This document shows positions 21,850-25,405 of a DNA stretch of 25,405 nt, piece after piece. The notes below the pieces were generated by a model that saw nothing but the letters and a program-made list of their open reading frames with translations, had not been told where the DNA came from and did no database searches. Position 1 is the stretch's first letter. Every line of letters begins with the position of its first letter. Source of the stretch: JBGTCD01 sp041749015 (GTDB lineage Bacteria > Bacteroidota > Bacteroidia > Cytophagales > Cyclobacteriaceae); assembly GCA_041749015.1 (NCBI GenBank), contig JBGTCD010000012.1:1-25405 (forward strand). The letters are read 5' to 3'. The translations under genes were made by a program, and so were the position numbers.

Positions 21850-22908
21850 TTGCAACAAACCTGGCTCATTATATTTTGGATTTTATCAGGCTTCATTATT
21901 CTTTTCAGTCTTATCCCTTTAGTCAGGCACGATCACTGGACTTTTCGGGTTTTTGAATTTCCCAGAGTCCAGAAGTGGGTTTTAAATGTGGTCATTGCAG
22001 CGGGTTACATTTTGGTCCCGGGCATTTCCACACCTACTGACTGGGTGATTATTGGTATTCTGGCCATTAATTTTTGCTATTTGACTTACCAGATTTATCC
22101 CTATTTACCTTTTGCCCCCAAGCAAATTCAAAGTGCCGGGAATGGTGAGAAAGCCGATATCAGACTGTTGATTTTTAATGTATATCAAAAAAACAAAAAA
22201 TCTGAAGAACTGATTACCCTGGTGCAAGAAGTTGATCCTGATCTGATATTATTGATTGAAACCAACCAATGGTGGAAAGATCAATGTTTAGATGGTTTTG
22301 GTGATCAATATGACTATCAAATTTTAGAAGACCGGGAGAATACCTATGGGATGCTGGTCTTTTCTAAACTCGCTTTGACCAATATTTCAGTACGCCAATT
22401 AATCAAAGAGGAAATTCCGTCCATCGTGATGGAGGTCACCTTGAGCAATAAAAGAAAAATTAAATTTTATTCCTTGCATCCGGAACCACCGGTGCCGGGT
22501 GAAAACCCTTATTCAGCAGACCGGGATGCGGAGATTCTCATTATTGGCAAAGAAGCAGCAGAGGAGGCAATGCCCCTGATTGTAGCCGGGGACTTGAATG
22601 ATGTGGCCTGGAGCTATACTTCTACCTTGTTTCAAAAAGTAAGCGGTTTGTTAGACCCGAGAAGGGGTCGTGGCCTTTTCAATTCTTTCCATGCTAAGTA
22701 TCTAATCTTTCGATGGCCCCTTGACCATATTTTCTGCTCAGGGCATTTCCGGGTATGTGCGATGGAGCGCCTGAGAGCGATCGGCTCTGACCATTTTCCT
22801 ATTTTGATTGATCTGCATTTGGCCGATACAGATGATGACAGCGAATCCCTTGAAGTGGATCGCGATGATAGGGAATTAGCACAGGAAAAGATTAATGCGG
22901 CAATGTGA
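21850..22908 (+). CDS. Membrane-anchored endonuclease/exonuclease/phosphatase (EEP) family protein
   Basis: 352 residues beginning at TTG (21850); an in-frame TAG lies three codons upstream and there is no early ATG, so TTG is the start. Residues 1-90 hold three membrane helices (about 5-25, 42-58, 64-84). The EEP domain follows: Asn110 in LLIFNVYQ, Glu137 in LLIETN, His210 in FYSLHPEPP, Asp248/Asn250 in GDLND, Asp292-His293 and Asp314-His315 in GSDHFPI, the full metal-dependent active site. Related proteins hydrolyse phosphodiester or phosphomonoester bonds of nucleic acids, inositol phosphates or sphingomyelin; the substrate here is unknown. The C-terminus is acidic (DTDDDSESLE). Confidence 0.9.
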   Translation: MQQTWLIIFWILSGFIILFSLIPLVRHDHWTFRVFEFPRVQKWVLNVVIAAGYILVPGISTPTDWVIIGILAINFCYLTYQIYPYLPFAPKQIQSAGNGEKADIRLLIFNVYQKNKKSEELITLVQEVDPDLILLIETNQWWKDQCLDGFGDQYDYQILEDRENTYGMLVFSKLALTNISVRQLIKEEIPSIVMEVTLSNKRKIKFYSLHPEPPVPGENPYSADRDAEILIIGKEAAEEAMPLIVAGDLNDVAWSYTSTLFQKVSGLLDPRRGRGLFNSFHAKYLIFRWPLDHIFCSGHFRVCAMERLRAIGSDHFPILIDLHLADTDDDSESLEVDRDDRELAQEKINAAM

Positions 22909-22921
22909 AACGGAGGAGTTT

Positions 22922-22954
22922 TTAGTCCTGAGTCGTTATCCTTAGTCTTGAGTC
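22922..22954. repeat. Degenerate heptamer repeat, AGTCYTG type
   Basis: TTAGTCCTGAGTC (22922-22934) and TTAGTCTTGAGTC (22942-22954) lie 20 bp apart with related 7-base blocks between and after. Just past the EEP gene stop. Confidence 0.45.
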
Positions 22955-23062
22955 AGTCAGTAAGCAGCTGTAGCGAAGCGGAAGTCCAGCTGCGGAAGTA
23001 GCGGGATAACCAGTTTTCAGTCACCAAAGAGAGCTTCGAACTCCCGCCAACAGTTTACCTAC

Positions 23063-23094
23063 CGAAATCCCGAAGGGATGTAGATAGGCCAATA
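23063..23094. repeat. REP-like palindrome
   Basis: CCTACC, then ATCCC-GAA-GGGAT, then GATAGG: a short hairpin within outer half-matching arms, in an intergenic region. This type of unit is often dispersed in Bacteroidota genomes. Only one copy is in the window, so its repeat status is inferred. Confidence 0.35.
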
Positions 23095-23132
23095 GCAACC
23101 CATTTTGACCGATCAGAATCATTCAAAAATAA

Positions 23133-23164
23133 TTTGCAAAATGTTATCATTTAAGATAACTTTG
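23133..23164 (+). promoter_or_regulatory. Promoter and operator dyad of the HigBA-like module
   Basis: TTTG (23133-23136), 20-bp spacer, TAACTTTG (23157-23164). The dyad GTTATC-ATTTAA-GATAAC (23143-23160) overlaps the -7 element, as expected for autorepression by an XRE antitoxin. The toxin ATG at 23169 is only 5 bases further, so the transcript may be almost leaderless. Confidence 0.65.
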
Positions 23165-23168
23165 TTGG

Positions 23169-23504
23169 ATGGGTAGAAAAATAATCTTCTACGAAAACCA
23201 CTTTCTTGAATTTTATCAAAAGCAAGATCAAAAAGTAAAAGGAAAAATTCAATATGTTTTAGAGTTGATTAAACAAGTAGATTGAGTCCCTAAAAAGTTT
23301 TTAGAACATTTAACCGGAACTGACGGACTTTACGAAATACGCATTGAATATCAATCGAACATCTACAGGGTTTTCTGTTGCTTTGACGAGGGACACCTTG
23401 TTGTACTCTTTAACGGATTTCAAAAAAAGAGCCAAAAGACACCGCAAAATGAAATTGATAAAGCAGTGCAATTAATGAACAAGTACTTTGCCAGTAAAGA
23501 ATAA
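23169..23504 (+). pseudogene. RelE/HigB-like toxin with in-frame TGA at codon 39
   Basis: Reading through gives 111 residues in one frame: 38 residues ending KQVD, a TGA at 23283-23285, then VPKKFLEHLTGTDGLYEIRI, SNIYRVFCCFDEGHLVVLFN, GFQKKSQKTPQNEID and a helix to the stop at 23502. The blocks after the stop are the conserved core of the RelE/ParE-superfamily HigB-type mRNA interferases. Relatives have Arg or a similar residue before VP, so a CGA to TGA change is the simplest cause. The truncated 38-residue product lacks the catalytic core and should be inactive. The rest of the frame is intact, so the mutation looks recent. Confidence 0.85.
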
Positions 23505-23508
23505 AAAA

Positions 23509-23808
23509 ATGAAAGACTATAAAAACATACAGACATTAGATGAGTTAATCGAACTCGAGCACGGAAAAATTGGCACCGAAAGTCGGAATAAATATAAAGA
23601 AGGTGCTCAGATGTTTATTATAAGCGAGTTACTAAAATCGGCCCGAAAAGCAGCCAAAATGACGCAAGAAGAATTGGCCGAAAAAGCAGGAACAAAGAAA
23701 AGCTATATTTCAAAACTTGAAAATGCAAAGGGAAACATCCGGCTTTCCACATTAATCCGAATCTTTGACCAGGGACTCAATAGAAAAATCGGTCTGACTT
23801 TTCTATAA
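23509..23808 (+). CDS. HigA-like XRE-family antitoxin
   Basis: 99 residues from the ATG at 23509, 4 bp after the toxin stop; a TTG further upstream (23488) lies inside the toxin frame and is not needed. Residues about 40-95 are a helix-turn-helix: ISELLKSARKAAKMTQEELA then GTKKSYISKLENAKGNIRLS, the usual XRE pattern. The N-terminal 35 residues (DELIELEHGKIGTESRNKYK) are likely the toxin-contacting part. In intact modules it neutralises HigB and represses the operon; with the toxin truncated it remains as a free-standing repressor. Its codon use is AT-rich compared with the window's core genes. Confidence 0.88.
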   Translation: MKDYKNIQTLDELIELEHGKIGTESRNKYKEGAQMFIISELLKSARKAAKMTQEELAEKAGTKKSYISKLENAKGNIRLSTLIRIFDQGLNRKIGLTFL

Positions 23809-23881
23809 CCTCAAGAATAAATTTCACGGTTATGGAAATTTGGATGTTATGCACCAACTTAAATGACAATAGGAGCAGACA

Positions 23882-24433
23882 ATGGAAAGAATAATAAAAC
23901 AAGTAATAATTCTAACGGTCATCCTGGCTTTTTATAAAAACCCACTTTTAGCGCAAGACGGCAAAAAATTTAACTTTATCGGCATAAATCCAAGTGTGAC
24001 TGTTGAACCCTTCTATGAAAAAGGGGAATTGGATATAAACATTTTTCCGCTTGTTTATCAAAGATCGCTAACAAAAAGATTTGACATTAGATTGACCTCA
24101 ATATTAAATCTGGGTATAAGGAACAATGGAAATGAAATAAGCCACTTTGGATTTGAGGCAGGCTTGCCAATATTTTTTAAAGCAAAGGAAAACCCAAAAG
24201 AAATCTCAAAAGGATTTTTTGTAGCACCGATTTTAAGTTTAACAAGAAATAGATTTGAAGAGCATAATAATCTTGGGCTTTGGATTGAACCCGGATACAA
24301 TTTATTGTTTGACAATAATTTTGCTATGACATTTGGTCTCCAATTTGGCGGAACCTATTTCGGTTACGACAATGGACAAACTAAGTGGGGAAATCATTTC
24401 GGAATTAAAATAATCATTGGAAAATGGTTATAA
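23882..24433 (+). CDS. Small secreted beta-barrel-like protein, unknown function
   Basis: 183 residues. A signal peptide at about 1-24 (VIILTVILAFYKNPLLAQ). The mature part alternates polar and hydrophobic residues and ends in NHFGIKIIIGKWL, consistent with a small outer-membrane beta-barrel. AGGAG (23871-23875) sits six bases before the ATG, an unusually good ribosome binding site for this window. The gene is AT-rich. I do not recognise a family, and its place between two toxin-antitoxin remnants suggests accessory cargo. Confidence 0.65.
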   Translation: MERIIKQVIILTVILAFYKNPLLAQDGKKFNFIGINPSVTVEPFYEKGELDINIFPLVYQRSLTKRFDIRLTSILNLGIRNNGNEISHFGFEAGLPIFFKAKENPKEISKGFFVAPILSLTRNRFEEHNNLGLWIEPGYNLLFDNNFAMTFGLQFGGTYFGYDNGQTKWGNHFGIKIIIGKWL

Positions 24434-24531
24434 TAACACGCAAGCCGAACGTCCTTTAACACCTACCCAATTGTGGAGATTTCCCACAGATGCTATTGCT
24501 CCATTCCGAGATATTTGACTTTTACACTGCC

Positions 24532-24573
24532 AATAGCTAACAGCCAACAGCTAAAAGCTAACAGCCAATAGCC
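24532..24573. repeat. Six tandem heptamers of AANAGCY
   Basis: AATAGCT, AACAGCC, AACAGCT, AAAAGCT, AACAGCC, AATAGCC fill 42 bases without a gap, about 50 bp before the MNT gene. It is noncoding as far as can be seen. Confidence 0.7.
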
Positions 24574-24620
24574 ATTTTGCATTTATATGCCACCTGAAAA
24601 AAATTGCTTAGATTTAGGAC

Positions 24621-24905
24621 ATGATATCCTCAGAACAGCAAAAATTGATACTTGACATTGTGTCAGAGCACAATCCAAAAAAGATGGGAATATTTGGTTC
24701 CTATGCACGTGGGGAAAATGATCAAAACAGTGACTTGGATATTCTCATTGATTTTGACCCACCCTTGGATCTTTTAGAGATTATCGGATTGGAACAAGAA
24801 TTAAGTGAAAAGCTTGGAATAAAAGTAGACTTAATTACTGTTCGCTCATTAAATCCCCGGTTAAAAGAATATGTAGAAAGGGATTTAGTTCCGTTAGTGG
24901 AATGA
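24621..24905 (+). CDS. MNT-type nucleotidyltransferase (MntA-like antitoxin)
   Basis: 94 residues, a minimal nucleotidyltransferase. GSYARG (26-31) and the Asp pair in NSDLDILID (D38, D40) are the family's GSxARG...DxD core, and Asp70 in KVDLITV is the third metal ligand. In HEPN/MNT modules such proteins AMPylate and silence the HEPN ribonuclease. Its stop overlaps the start of the HEPN remnant (ATGA), the usual coupling. All catalytic residues are present, so the protein should be active even though its partner is broken. Confidence 0.88.
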   Translation: MISSEQQKLILDIVSEHNPKKMGIFGSYARGENDQNSDLDILIDFDPPLDLLEIIGLEQELSEKLGIKVDLITVRSLNPRLKEYVERDLVPLVE

Positions 24906-25038
24906 AAAAAAATACGCTCATCTACCTGAATCACATTTTAGATTCTATCAGGCTGATTAGGGAGTGATTGAGAAAATCATTCCAAAGTTTCGAGAGCAAA
25001 TTCAAGAGATTATAAAAATAGAAAATAGCGGCATATAA
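24902..25038 (+). pseudogene. HEPN (DUF86-like) toxin remnant with internal deletion
   Basis: From the ATG at 24902 the frame gives MKKNTLIYLNHILDSIRLIRE and a TGA at 24965-24967. A second frame opens at that point and reads VIEKIIPKFREQIQEIIK to a TAA at 25036. The first part matches the N-terminus and the second the C-terminus (I-P-x-hydrophobic-E-Q-I) of HepT/DUF86 proteins of about 110-115 residues. The middle, with the catalytic Rx4-6H motif, is missing. An internal deletion of about 70-75 codons that also shifted the frame explains this; the deletion size is an estimate from the family length. Confidence 0.75.
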
Positions 25039-25250
25039 CAGTATAAATATTTTGAATAAATATTTACTGATGACTTATGAAATATGCGAAAGAAATTAAG
25101 AGCAACAGAGCGGGGACAATTTATAATAAAACTACCCGCTGACACAGGGGCGTTTCTGACCTTGAATTAGCTAGTGGAGTCCGGAACCCACTCAAAAAAA
25201 CGGGGCAAAACCGAAAAGCCAGATGAGTAGGACTCTTAAAAGGTAGAAAA

Positions 25251-25405
25251 ATGAAGAGTAATTCAATTTTAACAATAGCCCTTATTTCCGCACTATCCGC
25301 AATAGTGGTTGTAGTGGTTTTGAAACTTCTTGGTTATGACAATCCAACAGTAATTGGCGGTGGCGTTGCGGGTGGCGTTGCAGGAGCAATAAGTAGCTCT
25401 TTAAT
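25251..25405 (+). CDS. Small membrane protein, 3' end cut by window edge
   Basis: 51 complete codons are visible. A hydrophobic helix (about 5-27, ILTIALISALSAIVVVVVL) is followed by GYDNPT and a Gly/Ala/Val-rich stretch (VIGGGVAGGVAGAIS) that could be a glycine-zipper second membrane segment. The family is not recognised. AAAGG at 25240-25244 is a weak ribosome binding site. The rest lies outside the window. Confidence 0.55.
   Translation, partial: MKSNSILTIALISALSAIVVVVVLKLLGYDNPTVIGGGVAGGVAGAISSSL

Noticed and set aside
23283..23285. TGA in the toxin read as selenocysteine or programmed readthrough
   Set aside because: No SECIS-like hairpin is evident after it, relatives are not selenoproteins as far as I know, and a CGA to TGA point mutation is simpler.
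25077..25142. 22-codon ORF starting MKYAKEIKSNRAG
   Set aside because: Short, without a good ribosome binding site or a recognised family; the region 25039-25250 shows no supportable gene.
22909..25405. CRISPR array or integron attC sites in the accessory tail
   Set aside because: The repeats seen are 7-bp tandem units with no spacers of equal length, and no attC-type imperfect hairpin or integrase gene was found.

Overview
The window looks like chromosomal DNA of a carotenoid-producing member of the Bacteroidota, probably Cytophagales. Four things point that way: promoters of the Bacteroidota type (TTTG/TTG, about 20 bp, then TAnnTTTG), weak ribosome binding sites, a long ribosomal protein S1 of the phylum's type, and families such as DUF6435 (Lacal_2735) and DUF2867-fused epimerases. 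I assign the phylum with good confidence and the order more loosely. All calls come from reading motifs and family resemblance; no database search was run.

Region 1 (1-1864, minus strand): a universal stress protein cut by the window edge, a class V aminotransferase, and an intergenic stretch with a plus-strand promoter and two perfect hairpins.

Region 2 (1865-10343, minus strand) is the core of the window: a light/oxidative-stress carotenoid island. In transcription order it holds a CarH/LitR-type MerR regulator with an adenosylcobalamin-binding domain, an ECF sigma factor, an intrinsic terminator, then a tight run crtI-crtB-idi-DUF6435-phr-(SDR+DUF2867)-SRPBCC-crtZ. It joins photoprotective pigment synthesis, isoprenoid supply and light-driven DNA repair. 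crtE, a lycopene cyclase and an anti-sigma factor are not in the window. A pair of near-identical 16-bp dyads 21 bp apart sits at the regulator's promoter.

Region 3 (10344-16722): a divergent TolC-type outer-membrane protein and an SDR (plus), a convergent terminator, a predicted outer-membrane beta-barrel protein (minus), then rpsA with unusually long Lys/Ala/Glu-rich extensions, a strong terminator, and tRNA-Cys with a textbook promoter.

Region 4 (16723-17040): about 320 bp of nested palindromes. A 125-bp cloverleaf-like element has 18-bp perfect terminal inverted repeats and abuts tRNA-Cys. A REPIN-like pair of inverted 24-bp palindromic units follows.

Region 5 (17045-22908): a minus operon of penicillin acylase, a small membrane protein and a DUF1801 protein, divergent from a patatin-like phospholipase; then a membrane-anchored endonuclease/exonuclease/phosphatase protein.

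Region 6 (22909-25405): an AT-rich accessory tail with two toxin-antitoxin modules. In both the toxin is broken (HigB/RelE-like by an in-frame TGA, HEPN by an internal deletion) while the antitoxin (HigA-like XRE protein, MNT nucleotidyltransferase) stays open. Heptameric tandem repeats, a REP-like palindrome, a small beta-barrel protein and a truncated membrane protein lie among them.
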